Of a stretch of 10,918 nt of DNA, positions 1 to 6,592 are shown one piece after another. Location: NCBI GenBank assembly GCA_025966255.1, contig JAOPVG010000004.1, positions 1 to 10,918 on the forward strand, written 5' to 3'. The translations under genes and the position numbers were made by a program. Source of the stretch: Jatrophihabitans sp. GTDB taxonomy: Bacteria > Actinomycetota > Actinomycetes > Mycobacteriales > Jatrophihabitantaceae. The number at the start of each line of letters is the position of its first letter. Within the stretch, counting starts at the first letter, position 1. The notes below the pieces were generated by a model. That model ran no database searches, was not told the DNA's origin, and saw nothing but the letters and a program-made list of their open reading frames with translations.

Positions 1-1433
1 GCCGCGCCGACTGCCGTTGCGGCCGGGACGAGAGGGGTGTGCTGGCGGTCATTCTCTGGCTGCCCGGCCGGGTTCATCCGCATCTGCTGGTCGGTGTCGA
101 CGAGTCGCTGCCGCTCCAGCGGTGACAGGAGGTGGTCGACGACTGCGGTGTGCCTGCCGATGCGCCACAACGCGCGGTGTGGTGGCAGGCGGGTGAGCAG
201 GTCCTGCTCCACGCCGGTCAGGTCGAGCAGGTCGGCGAGGAGGGCTCGTTCGCTGGGGCTCTGGGCGTACAGGACGCGGGTTTCGGCGTCGGTGAGCAGT
301 CCGCGGGCCTGGGCCTGGGCGGCGGAGCCGCTGTCGGATTGGGCGGTGAGGTCGCTGGCACGGTGCAGCACGGTGATGAGCTGCAGCCCGTGGGCTCGGG
401 CGAGCTTGCTCAGGCCCTGCAGCCAGCTCGTCGTGGCGGGCAGGTGCAGCAGCGCCCAGGCTTCGTCGACGAGCAGGATCCGCTGCCCACGACCCCCATC
501 ACTGACGCCCCCGTCGAGCCCCTCGAGCCTGTCGCCGGCAGCCGCGTTGGCGGGTGTGAGTGCGGTGGACAGCCACGCGCCCGCGCAGACCATGACGGTC
601 GGCAGCCCGGGGGTGCCGTAGACGGCGGAGAGGTCGAGGACCAGTCCGGGCTCTGTGGGGTCGAGTCGGCAGGTGGTGGGGCCGTCGACGAGGCCGGCGA
701 GGTCGCCGGTGAGCAGCCTGCGGAGTTCGAGCGCGACGGGCCGGATAGCGGCGGCGAGCGCCTCGGGGGTGGTGCGGAGCGGCTCGGCCATCTCGCGGGT
801 CGGGTCGAGCAGGCGGCTGATGGCGTCGCCGAGCAGCGCCGACGGCGCAAGGTCGGTGAGTGCCGCGGTCAGGCCGGCGCGTTCTTCGGGTGTGAGAGCC
901 CTCGACAGGCCGGTCTCGGTGAGCGCGGCGAGGGTGCTGCTGCGTCGCCGTAGCGTCTGGACTGGGGTGTCGTGCGGGTGCGGGTCGAGCGGGTTGAGTC
1001 GGTCGTTCCCGCCGGGCGCGAGGCGCAGGTGCGCAAGGCCGTGCAGGGCGGCGAGCTGCCGGTATTCGCCCTTGGGGTCGAGAACGTAGACATGCCGGCC
1101 GTGCAGCAGCTGTCGGTGCAGGTGGGTCTTGACCAGGCTGCTCTTGCCTTTGCCGAGCTGGCCGAGCACGACCATGTTGGGGCTGGTGATGATCCGTTGG
1201 CTGTACAGGTGCCAGGGGTCGTAGCGGAACAGCGTGCGGCCGGCGAGCAGGTCCAGTCCGAGCACCGGCCCGGCGTCGGGTCCGTTGGGCAGGCTGCTGC
1301 CGACCTGCCAGGGATAGAGGCTGCGGGCATGTCGCGTGGTGACGCTGACAGCCTCAGCGAGCCGTCCCGGTCCCGGCGCCCACGGCCTCCGGTGCTCAGG
1401 TTGCTGATACTCGGGTTGCGGTGGCCGTGTCAC
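1..1433 (-). CDS. VirB4-like conjugation ATPase, C-terminus cut by window edge
   Basis: This is a cytoplasmic AAA-type ATPase expected to power a type IV secretion or conjugation channel. I translated 477 codons without a stop, reaching the left edge, so the end is missing. Walker A is GQLGKGKSS at about residues 91-99, following the typical lead-in ITSPNMVVL. After it come VLDPKGEYRQL (118-128) and APGGNDRLNPLD (139-150), both characteristic of VirB4/TraC-type motors. Walker B is RILLVDEAWALL (318-329), and LLTDAETRVLYAQ (379-391) lies in the usual late ATPase region. The start is GTG at 1433; its GTGA overlaps the stop of the ArdC-like gene by 4 nt, with a G-rich Shine-Dalgarno about 6 nt upstream. 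Downstream ATG codons would remove part of the conserved N-terminus or the Walker A. The protein lacks the VirB4 N-terminal half, which appears to be supplied by the SCO6880-type gene upstream. The last residues are low-complexity, so little may be missing. Confidence 0.9.
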   Translation of the reverse strand, partial: MTRPPQPEYQQPEHRRPWAPGPGRLAEAVSVTTRHARSLYPWQVGSSLPNGPDAGPVLGLDLLAGRTLFRYDPWHLYSQRIITSPNMVVLGQLGKGKSSLVKTHLHRQLLHGRHVYVLDPKGEYRQLAALHGLAHLRLAPGGNDRLNPLDPHPHDTPVQTLRRRSSTLAALTETGLSRALTPEERAGLTAALTDLAPSALLGDAISRLLDPTREMAEPLRTTPEALAAAIRPVALELRRLLTGDLAGLVDGPTTCRLDPTEPGLVLDLSAVYGTPGLPTVMVCAGAWLSTALTPANAAAGDRLEGLDGGVSDGGRGQRILLVDEAWALLHLPATTSWLQGLSKLARAHGLQLITVLHRASDLTAQSDSGSAAQAQARGLLTDAETRVLYAQSPSERALLADLLDLTGVEQDLLTRLPPHRALWRIGRHTAVVDHLLSPLERQRLVDTDQQMRMNPAGQPENDRQHTPLVPAATAVGA

Positions 1434-2743
1434 CACAGACCCCCCTGGTCCAGGTCCGCCGCGGGCAGGCCAGGCGAGCCAGTGCGGTCGATGGCCTGGT
1501 CGATGGCCGGGTCGACAGCCTGCTCGGGGTGGAGCGTGGTCGCCAGTCGGGATGTGACGGGCGGTTCGGGTGCGAGCTCGCGCGTCGGCTCCCTGTGCGT
1601 GAGCTGGAGTTGTGGATCCCGGGTGAGGCTCGGAGTCCGCAGCCTGTCCGGCAGCGCATAGGTCGCCTCGGGTGGTGTCTGCGTCAGAACCTGCCGGGCA
1701 GTGGTCAGGACCCGTTCGGCGGTCAGTCGCAGCAGCTCGACGTCACCTGCGGCCCAGCCCGCGACGTAGGGGGCGGTGTAGCGGGTGGTGTCGAGGCCGT
1801 GCGCTGCGGCGACGATGTAGGCGACGGACTCGGCCTCGACCTCGCCGATCTCGCGGGTAACGGCGGCGGGCCGGTCGGCCGGTTCGTGCAGCAGCACGTG
1901 GCCGAGCTCGTGGGCGAGGGTCTTGACGGTCTGGGCGTCGGACAGGCCAGGTCGGACCTGCACGGTGCGGGCACCGAAGTCGGTGACGCCGTTCGCTCCG
2001 GCCAGGCCGGGGTGCGCGACGGTGAAGTCAGTTCGGCCGTCATTGAGGCTGCCGCCGATGTGCACGGTGAAGCCCGCGGTCTCGGCTTGCCGTGCGAGTC
2101 CGTCGAGCAGTCCGGCGGGGGCGGCGCCGCCGAGCAGTTCCGGCCGCGGCGGTTCTGGCAGGTCCGGGCCGTCGGTCTGGGTGATGTCGAAGACGTGCAC
2201 GACCCGGAACCCGGCCAGCCGGCGTACCGCCGCGTGCGGGTCACCCGACGGTGCCAGCGGATCGGAGGGGTCAGCCGGTCCTGCCGTGGGGGTGGGCGAG
2301 CCGCTGGTGGTGGCGAGGACAGCGTCCCGCTCCGCACCTCGGGCCGGGGGGCGTCGAAGCTCGACAGTGTCGCGAGTGGGGTCGCCCGCGCGGTCGCTGG
2401 TCGGGTCGCTGATAAGGGCGCGTCGTGGGCGGCGGACGACGGGAGCGAGGATGGCGATGCCCTTCTCGCCCTTGCGGACCTGCCGGTCGAGTTGCTTCCA
2501 GGTCTGGTAGCCGGCGACGGCTTGGGCGTGGGGGCTTTGCGCGGTGATGAGCAGGACGTTGTTCGGGCTGTAGTGGTGGAACGTGGCGGCGGCTCGCAGC
2601 ATCTGCTGCCACACGTCGCCGGAGGCGAGACTGGTCACGGCGGCGGTGAGGGTGTCGTGCAGCGCCTGCAGCCGTTGCCACTGCTCGTCCGCCGACGTGC
2701 CTGTCCGATCAGCGCCGCTGCCGGCTGGCCGGCTGCTGGTCAT
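1430..2743 (-). CDS. ArdC-like antirestriction protein with HELGH metallopeptidase domain
   Basis: The 437-residue protein has two recognisable parts. Residues about 20-105 resemble the ArdC N-terminal ssDNA-binding domain: a helix, then HHYSPNNVLLITAQSP (56-71) and WKQLDRQVRKGEKGIAILAP (82-101). After a Pro/Ala-rich linker (105-175), the C-terminal domain carries TLAHELGHVLLHEP (275-288). HELGH at 278-282 is a zinc metallopeptidase motif of the ImmA/IrrE type, and EVEAESVAYIV (301-311) would supply the third ligand. Known ArdC proteins bind ssDNA and protect incoming conjugated DNA from host restriction; that role here is inferred from family and context. The start ATG at 2743 overlaps the SCO6880-type stop (ATGA), with GGAG about 7 nt upstream. 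A longer frame begins at 2833 but lies inside the previous gene. The tail (about 406-421) has imperfect repeats such as AVDP/AIDQ/AIDR. It sits between the two halves of the transport ATPase, which is unusual for a protective protein. Confidence 0.88.
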   Translation of the reverse strand: MTSSRPAGSGADRTGTSADEQWQRLQALHDTLTAAVTSLASGDVWQQMLRAAATFHHYSPNNVLLITAQSPHAQAVAGYQTWKQLDRQVRKGEKGIAILAPVVRRPRRALISDPTSDRAGDPTRDTVELRRPPARGAERDAVLATTSGSPTPTAGPADPSDPLAPSGDPHAAVRRLAGFRVVHVFDITQTDGPDLPEPPRPELLGGAAPAGLLDGLARQAETAGFTVHIGGSLNDGRTDFTVAHPGLAGANGVTDFGARTVQVRPGLSDAQTVKTLAHELGHVLLHEPADRPAAVTREIGEVEAESVAYIVAAAHGLDTTRYTAPYVAGWAAGDVELLRLTAERVLTTARQVLTQTPPEATYALPDRLRTPSLTRDPQLQLTHREPTRELAPEPPVTSRLATTLHPEQAVDPAIDQAIDRTGSPGLPAADLDQGGLW

Positions 2744-4443
2744 CGGGTGGCTCCGGGGAGCAGCCCCAGGGGGAGGGTGGCGACGAGGCCGTACTGGTGT
2801 TGTCCGTGCAGTGGCCGCAGGTCGAGGCGGCACGTCGCGGCGGTCGTACGCAGGGCGGTGGTGGCCTGCCGGAGCAGCGCCGGGTCGGGAGCCGAGATGG
2901 TCAGGACGGCGCGGGTCTGCAGCAGCCGGTAGCCGGCGGCGAGTTCGGCCTCGAGCGCGTCGGCGTCGTCGGCGGCGCGCTGATCGGTGTGGCTGCCGTC
3001 GCGACCTGCGGGGTGCATGCCGAGGCGGCTGCGGTCGGCGGCATCCAGGTGGGCTTTGGCGGCGGCGGCGCGGGCCTGCCGGACGGCGTGTAGCGGAGCG
3101 ACGGCAGTGACGTGCACGGCCAGTGCCCGGGCGGTGCCGAGGGGCGGTATGGCGTGCAGCAGCGGTGCGAGCCAGTCGGCGGCGAGCGGGAGCTGGGGCC
3201 AGCCGGACACGGTGTAGCTGCGGTGCCAGGTGTCGTCAGTCCGGACATGGTCCCAGCCGCTGCGCCGGCACCGGACGCCCCAGCGTTCGTGAGCGACAGG
3301 ATCGGGCTCGACCCCACGCACACCGGGGTCGCGGCTGTCGTCGCTCAGGGAGGGGTCAGTAAGAAGTCTGAGCAGCGGCCCGATCTCGCCGCTGGTCAGC
3401 GGTCGGGCGAGCAGGTCGGCGGTGAGCAGCAGGCTGGCCACGTCCCGCATCCCGTCCCGCATCCCGTCCAGCAGCAACGGGTCCGGCCGCGGATCCGCGC
3501 CGCGACGATGCGCACCTGCGGATCGCCCTGTCTCGCTGCCGGGCGTGCCGGGTCGGGCCGGGCCAGTCTCGTCCAGGGACGGGTTGATGCTGAAGGTGAC
3601 GGCCAGCAGGTGCCGGTGCTCCCATGCTTCGCGGGCAGCTGCGGTGACCATCTCGTGGTAGTCCCGTCGCAGCTCGAGTGCGCTTCGAGGTGTGCTGCCG
3701 GGCGGAGAGGCTTCGAGGGAGTGGACGTCATGTGGGCCGCCCGTCAGGTGCCGGCGGGTGTCGGGGCGGCTGTGCGTGATCCACTGCAGGTGTTGGACGC
3801 GGGCGTCGGCGGCCAGTGCGTCCAGACAGCTCCCCCAGGCGGCGAGGCGAGTGTCCTGCCCGGCGGGGTCGAGCAGCCCAACGCCGTCAAGGCTGAGCAC
3901 GTCGAAGATGACGGTCTGCCGACCCGGGCGCCGTGTCGATCCGCGTGAGCGCCGATGACGCGCGGCGGCGACGACTCCCCAACCTTCGTCGACCTCCGCA
4001 CCGTCAGCACCGCCGTCGAACGGGAGGTGACTGGAGTCACCGCCGCGGCTGGTGGGCAGGGCATGGACGGTGAGCGGCCCGCACTCGGGCGGCATCGGCA
4101 GCCTCCAAGCGCGCGGTCCCTGCCGCCCGTGGCGCGCCGTGGCGACGGCCTTGCCGCCGTTGATGAGGAGGAGAAGGTGACGCGCGGCGGGGCTGAGCCA
4201 GTCGAGCAGGGTGCGGTCCGCGATAGGCAGCAGCGAGACCACGGCCACCGTGATCAGCAGCAGCGCCGCCAGCGGCAGCGGTCCGCCGGACATGACGAGC
4301 GCGATAGCGCTGGCCAGCGCGGTGCCGAGCACGACCAGTGTGGAGAGCTTCAGGCCCAGCCAGACGCTGCCGTCCGGCTGCGGGAACACATACCGAGCCC
4401 CCTGGGTCCGGCCGTCAGAGTGGTGGGTGTCGCGGTGGCTCAT
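2740..4443 (-). CDS. SCO6880-family T4SS membrane protein (VirB3/VirB4 N-terminal-like)
   Basis: This 567-residue protein starts with a short polar stretch containing RYVFPQPDGSVWLGL (17-31), typical of the actinobacterial SCO6880 family. Two adjacent membrane helices follow (about 32-51 and 56-74), with the bulk predicted to be cytoplasmic. The soluble part has ADRTLLDWLSPAARHLLLLINGG (75-97) and a domain around QTVIFDVLSLDGVGLLD (176-192). Later segments include WPQLPLAADWLAPLLHAIPP (415-434) and a C-terminal RALAVHVTAVAPLHAVRQAR region (439-458). There is no Walker A motif, so I infer a VirB3 plus VirB4 N-terminal-like scaffold acting with the separate ATPase at 1-1433. Polar, Arg/Pro-rich stretches at about 240-256 and 292-322 look like variable insertions, and GMRD occurs twice in tandem (327-334). 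The start at 4443 lies 1 nt after the TrbL-like stop; a longer frame to 4644 overlaps that gene. No strong Shine-Dalgarno is visible, so translation is likely coupled. The function itself is not proven from sequence. Confidence 0.82.
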   Translation of the reverse strand: MSHRDTHHSDGRTQGARYVFPQPDGSVWLGLKLSTLVVLGTALASAIALVMSGGPLPLAALLLITVAVVSLLPIADRTLLDWLSPAARHLLLLINGGKAVATARHGRQGPRAWRLPMPPECGPLTVHALPTSRGGDSSHLPFDGGADGAEVDEGWGVVAAARHRRSRGSTRRPGRQTVIFDVLSLDGVGLLDPAGQDTRLAAWGSCLDALAADARVQHLQWITHSRPDTRRHLTGGPHDVHSLEASPPGSTPRSALELRRDYHEMVTAAAREAWEHRHLLAVTFSINPSLDETGPARPGTPGSETGRSAGAHRRGADPRPDPLLLDGMRDGMRDVASLLLTADLLARPLTSGEIGPLLRLLTDPSLSDDSRDPGVRGVEPDPVAHERWGVRCRRSGWDHVRTDDTWHRSYTVSGWPQLPLAADWLAPLLHAIPPLGTARALAVHVTAVAPLHAVRQARAAAAKAHLDAADRSRLGMHPAGRDGSHTDQRAADDADALEAELAAGYRLLQTRAVLTISAPDPALLRQATTALRTTAATCRLDLRPLHGQHQYGLVATLPLGLLPGATR

Positions 4444-4444
4444 G

Positions 4445-5674
4445 TCAGGCACCGCCGCGGCGAGTCGGTACCACCGCCGCAGCGGGTGACGGTGCGGGCG
4501 GGGAGCCTGGGCTCGTCCGAGCCGGCTGACGGGAGGCGGCGGTGCCGCCCGATGCACCGAACGGGGCGCTCCCCGATCCGCCGGCGGCTCCCGCAGCGGG
4601 GGCAGGGCGAGGCGCGGCGGCGAGCCGACCTGCCGCACCGCCACCCGCGACGCCGCCGCCGACGGCGAGGGTCGCGGTGCGCGCGGCGTTGCTGGCGTGA
4701 CGTCGTGCGCTGCGGGCCACCATGGCGCCCGCTCCGGTGACGGCGGCGGCTTCGACGACGTGCGGGACGAGCCGGAAGGTCATCGGCAGGCCGAACGTGC
4801 CGAGGAACAGCAGGGCGAGGGCGATGGCGATCTGGTTCACGCCGTCGCCGAGCCCGTTCGGGGTCGCGGTGAGGGTGGCGGTGGCGAGCACCATGACCAT
4901 GGTGATGACCAGCGGCGCGAGCAGGACCGCGGCGAGGCACTCGAGCAGCCGGCGGGTCCAGGAGGCGGTGGCCTGCCAGAACATGCCGGCCAGGGCGAGC
5001 GGGACGAACGCGGCGAGCAGCAGCACCAGGGCGGCGCGGACAGCCAGCTCGATCCAGATGACGACCGCCAGCAGCCCGGCGATGAGGACCACGACCGCTG
5101 AGACGCCCGCGCCGGTGGGGTCGGCGGGGCCGGTCGCGACGCCGAGGGTCGCGCGCATCCGGTCGATCCCTTCGGCGAACCCGCCCGGACCGCCGATGCC
5201 GACCTGAACGAGCAGCCCGCAGGCGTACTGCACGACGGACACCAGCAGGCCGATGACGGCGCGGGAGGCGAGCAGCACCGGCCCGATCGCGAGCGGGTAG
5301 GCGACACCGCGGCGCAGCGCCTGTCCGGGGCGGCCTTGCAGCACCTCGTGCGCGACGCCGGCGAGCATGATCGGTAAGGCGAGCAGCGCGGCGACGGCCA
5401 GCATCGCGCGCCACGGCGCGTCGAAGCTCTGGCCGAGCGGGACGGAACTGGATGCCAGCAGAGCGTCCGACAGCATGCTGAAGGCCCAGGCAGCGAAGGC
5501 GTGTACGGCGCCGCTGACGACGCGTCCGAAGGCGGCGGCCATCGCGTTGGCGAGGTCCCCGACGCCCGGGATCCCCAAGATGGTGCGCTGGACCGACTCC
5601 GGCATCGAGTGGTCGAGGTCGGCTGGCATCGGCGCGAGAAGCGGAAGCAGGGAGCCGCTGAGAGGGGCGGACAT
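4445..5674 (-). CDS. TrbL/VirB6-like polytopic conjugal transfer protein
   Basis: The 409-residue protein is strongly hydrophobic in the middle and disordered at the end. Likely membrane segments lie at about 88-108, 122-147, 190-212, 214-232, 245-270 and 281-305. An N-terminal amphipathic part includes SVQRTILGIPGVGDLANAMA (27-46). The segments IELAVRAALVLLLAAFVPLA (208-227) and MFWQATASWTRRLLECLAAV (231-250) match the conserved core seen in TrbL/VirB6-like proteins of actinobacterial conjugation clusters. Such proteins form the inner-membrane part of the DNA or protein channel. The last 90 residues are Ala/Gly/Pro/Ser-rich and probably an unstructured cytoplasmic tail. The start ATG at 5674 follows the DUF6112-like stop by 1 nt (TGA-G-ATG). 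An upstream in-frame ATG at 5731 lies inside that gene and would add an Arg/Ser-rich peptide, so it is rejected. The Shine-Dalgarno is weak, suggesting coupling. Confidence 0.87.
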   Translation of the reverse strand: MSAPLSGSLLPLLAPMPADLDHSMPESVQRTILGIPGVGDLANAMAAAFGRVVSGAVHAFAAWAFSMLSDALLASSSVPLGQSFDAPWRAMLAVAALLALPIMLAGVAHEVLQGRPGQALRRGVAYPLAIGPVLLASRAVIGLLVSVVQYACGLLVQVGIGGPGGFAEGIDRMRATLGVATGPADPTGAGVSAVVVLIAGLLAVVIWIELAVRAALVLLLAAFVPLALAGMFWQATASWTRRLLECLAAVLLAPLVITMVMVLATATLTATPNGLGDGVNQIAIALALLFLGTFGLPMTFRLVPHVVEAAAVTGAGAMVARSARRHASNAARTATLAVGGGVAGGGAAGRLAAAPRPAPAAGAAGGSGSAPFGASGGTAASRQPARTSPGSPPAPSPAAAVVPTRRGGA

Positions 5675-5675
5675 C

Positions 5676-6074
5676 TCAGTGCACCGCCGAGCCGAGGCCG
5701 AACCCGAAGTTGACGAGCGCGGACGCGGCACCCGCGACCATCGCCCCGACAGCGCCGCCGAGGACCATCATCCGGCCGTTCTGCTGCGCGCCGTAGTAGC
5801 CGGATCGGCTACCGATTCCCCACGCGGCCGCGCCGAGCAGCACCGCACCGACACACGCCAGCAGCACCCACGTGACAAGACCGCCGATGAGCGTGTTCAG
5901 CTGCGTGGTCCCCGGCAGTTTGCTGTTCGGCGTCACCGACACCTCCAGCGGCAGCCGCGACAGGACCGCCGTGCGGGCCGATCCAGCCAGCGAGGCGGCG
6001 AGTGAGCGCACGTGCGATGCGGGCAGGGACAGCAGCAGCGGGGTGGTGGGCTGCGCCAAGAGCAGGGCGGGCAT
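5676..6074 (-). CDS. DUF6112-like small membrane protein of T4SS cluster
   Basis: This 132-residue protein begins MPALLLAQPTTPLLLSLPAS, a possible signal or membrane-insertion segment. It then has two predicted helices: LIGGLVTWVLLACVGAVLLG (about 62-81) and VLGGAVGAMVAGAASALVNF (about 104-123). Between them is WGIGSRSGYYGAQQNGRMM (85-103). The pattern of a polar SKLPGTTQLNTLIGGL lead, two helices and a short loop resembles the DUF6112 family that accompanies TrbL and SCO6880 genes in actinobacteria. By size, topology and position it could be a VirB2/TrbC-like minor subunit of the transport channel; this is inference. The start ATG at 6074 has a clear GGAGGA 5 nt upstream. An in-frame ATG at 6206 is rejected because the added residues are Arg-rich and cover the repeat-bearing intergenic region. 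It is the first gene of the five-gene minus-strand operon, so the promoter should lie just above 6074. Confidence 0.85.
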   Translation of the reverse strand: MPALLLAQPTTPLLLSLPASHVRSLAASLAGSARTAVLSRLPLEVSVTPNSKLPGTTQLNTLIGGLVTWVLLACVGAVLLGAAAWGIGSRSGYYGAQQNGRMMVLGGAVGAMVAGAASALVNFGFGLGSAVH

Positions 6075-6135
6075 GGGGTTCCTCCGGTCGTGTCGGGTCC
6101 GTGCGGTGAAGCGGGGGCCGACGATCGGCAGGTGG

Positions 6136-6152
6136 CGCACGAAATCCGCACG
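6136..6152 (+). repeat. 17-bp operator-like repeat, copy 1
   Basis: The sequence is CGCACGAAATCCGCACG, two CGCACG hexamers whose starts are 11 bp apart, i.e. about one helical turn. It is identical to copy 2. It lies 62 bp upstream of the start of the DUF6112-like gene. A second pair of half-sites, inverted, follows at 6157-6171 (GTGCG, 5 nt, CGCAC). This looks like a protein-binding site. Confidence 0.75.
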
Positions 6153-6190
6153 ACCCGTGCGACGCCCGCACAGTGCCTGCCTGGAAGGTC

Positions 6191-6207
6191 CGCACGAAAT
6201 CCGCACG
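6191..6207 (+). repeat. 17-bp operator-like repeat, copy 2
   Basis: An exact copy of the motif at 6136-6152, in the same orientation and starting 55 bp further right. The identity over all 17 bases, including the AT-richer AAATC spacer, is unlikely by chance in a sequence this GC-rich. Confidence 0.75.
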
Positions 6208-6210
6208 GAT

Positions 6211-6240
6211 GCCTCGATGAGGCCGCTGATGCGGCATCAG
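6211..6240. repeat. Two adjacent short palindromes
   Basis: GCCTC-GAT-GAGGC (6211-6223) and CTGATGC-G-GCATCAG (6226-6240) are perfect inverted repeats with 5-bp and 7-bp arms, separated by 2 bp. The second is the stronger and looks like a dimeric regulator site. They sit between copies 2 and 3 of the 17-bp motif. A hairpin in the leader RNA is also possible. Confidence 0.5.
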
Positions 6241-6258
6241 ATGCTCGCGCGGAGTCGC

Positions 6259-6275
6259 CGTGCGAATTTCGTGCG
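6259..6275 (-). repeat. 17-bp operator-like repeat, copy 3 (inverted)
   Basis: The plus strand reads CGTGCGAATTTCGTGCG, which is the reverse complement of copies 1 and 2 with one mismatch in the spacer. Both hexamers are intact and keep the 11-bp pitch. It lies 51 bp upstream of the plus-strand ATG at 6327, so its orientation mirrors the divergent gene arrangement. Confidence 0.72.
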
Positions 6276-6326
6276 CTGGCCCGGTACCGGTCGTCCGCTT
6301 CTTTGGAGCGCGGCTACCGTCGCTGG

Positions 6327-6542
6327 ATGCCGTTGACCGCTGTGCTTGCCTTGGTCGACGGGCTGGCCGCGGCGGCGTTGCTGGTGAGCGTGCCGCGGCA
6401 GCGTCAGAACAAAGCGGCCGTGCTTGCGGTCGCGGCGGTGCTGATCGGCGTCGCGGGGTGGCTGGCCGTGCTCGCCGTCACGCCGCACAGAACTCCCGAC
6501 GAGCCCGTGCCGCTACCGCCCATGTCCGGACCGACGGCGTAG
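6327..6542 (+). CDS. Small two-helix membrane protein, unknown function
   Basis: A 71-residue plus-strand frame begins MPLTAVLALVDGLAAAALLV and has a second hydrophobic stretch AAVLAVAAVLIGVAGWLAVL (about 30-49). The basic loop PRQRQNK (23-29) lies between them and a Pro-rich tail ends the protein. By the positive-inside rule the loop would be cytoplasmic and both ends outside. By my count about 87 percent of codons end in G or C, which supports real coding. I do not recognise the family. The ATG at 6327 is chosen because the hydrophobic helix starts directly after it; the frame is open further upstream to 6012, but that part crosses the repeats and another gene. No good Shine-Dalgarno is seen, while a TANNNT element (6315-6320) ends 6 nt before the ATG, as in leaderless actinobacterial transcripts. 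It is the only plus-strand gene I accept here and is convergent with the LysM/BTAD gene, 50 bp apart. Confidence 0.55.
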   Translation: MPLTAVLALVDGLAAAALLVSVPRQRQNKAAVLAVAAVLIGVAGWLAVLAVTPHRTPDEPVPLPPMSGPTA

Positions 6543-6592
6543 GCCGCGAGGTAGGCCTGGGCGGGCCCGTCGTCTCGCTGAACGCTGGGTGG

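Larger units (their letters stand above)
6075..6326. promoter_or_regulatory. Divergent intergenic control region with repeated operator-like motifs
   Basis: This is the 252-bp gap between the start of the DUF6112-like gene (minus) and the small plus-strand gene. It is the only place where a promoter for the T4SS-like operon can lie within this window. It contains three copies of a 17-bp motif (6136-6152, 6191-6207 and inverted 6259-6275), an extra inverted pair of CGCAC half-sites (6157-6171) and two palindromes (6211-6223, 6226-6240). I do not see a convincing -35/-10 pair for the minus strand. On the plus strand TACCGT at 6315-6320 could be an extended-type -10 very close to the ATG at 6327. 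The regulatory role is inferred from position and repetition. Confidence 0.6.

Noticed and set aside
132..953. Plus-strand frame of 273 codons near the left edge
   Set aside because: It is opposite the C-terminal part of the VirB4-like ATPase and is low-complexity Gly/Val/Glu without motifs.
869..1330. Minus-strand frame beginning MPAASIPGRSAA, alternative to the ATPase frame
   Set aside because: It is in a different frame from the one with Walker A and Walker B and gives Ser/Thr/Arg/Cys-rich sequence typical of a frame-shifted reading.
1421..2932. A long plus-strand open frame (about 500 codons) opposite the ArdC-like gene
   Set aside because: It is antisense to a gene with clear domains and overlap-coupled starts. 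Its product is Gly/Arg/Val-rich low-complexity without motifs, as expected for a mirror frame in high-GC DNA.
6136..6207. Attachment site (att) or origin of transfer interpretation of the direct repeats
   Set aside because: No integrase, tRNA or relaxase gene is adjacent, so an operator role is the simpler reading; an origin cannot be excluded from sequence alone.
6136..6275. CRISPR array interpretation of the repeats in the control region
   Set aside because: There are only three copies, one is inverted, the intervals are unequal and the repeat is 17 bp made of two hexamers. No cas genes are present.
6546..6578. Imperfect hairpin between the convergent genes (GCGAG/CTCGC outer arms, GGCC inner arms) as a bidirectional terminator
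   Set aside because: The arms are only 4-5 bp, separated by an internal loop, and there is no T-run on either side, so I do not call a terminator.
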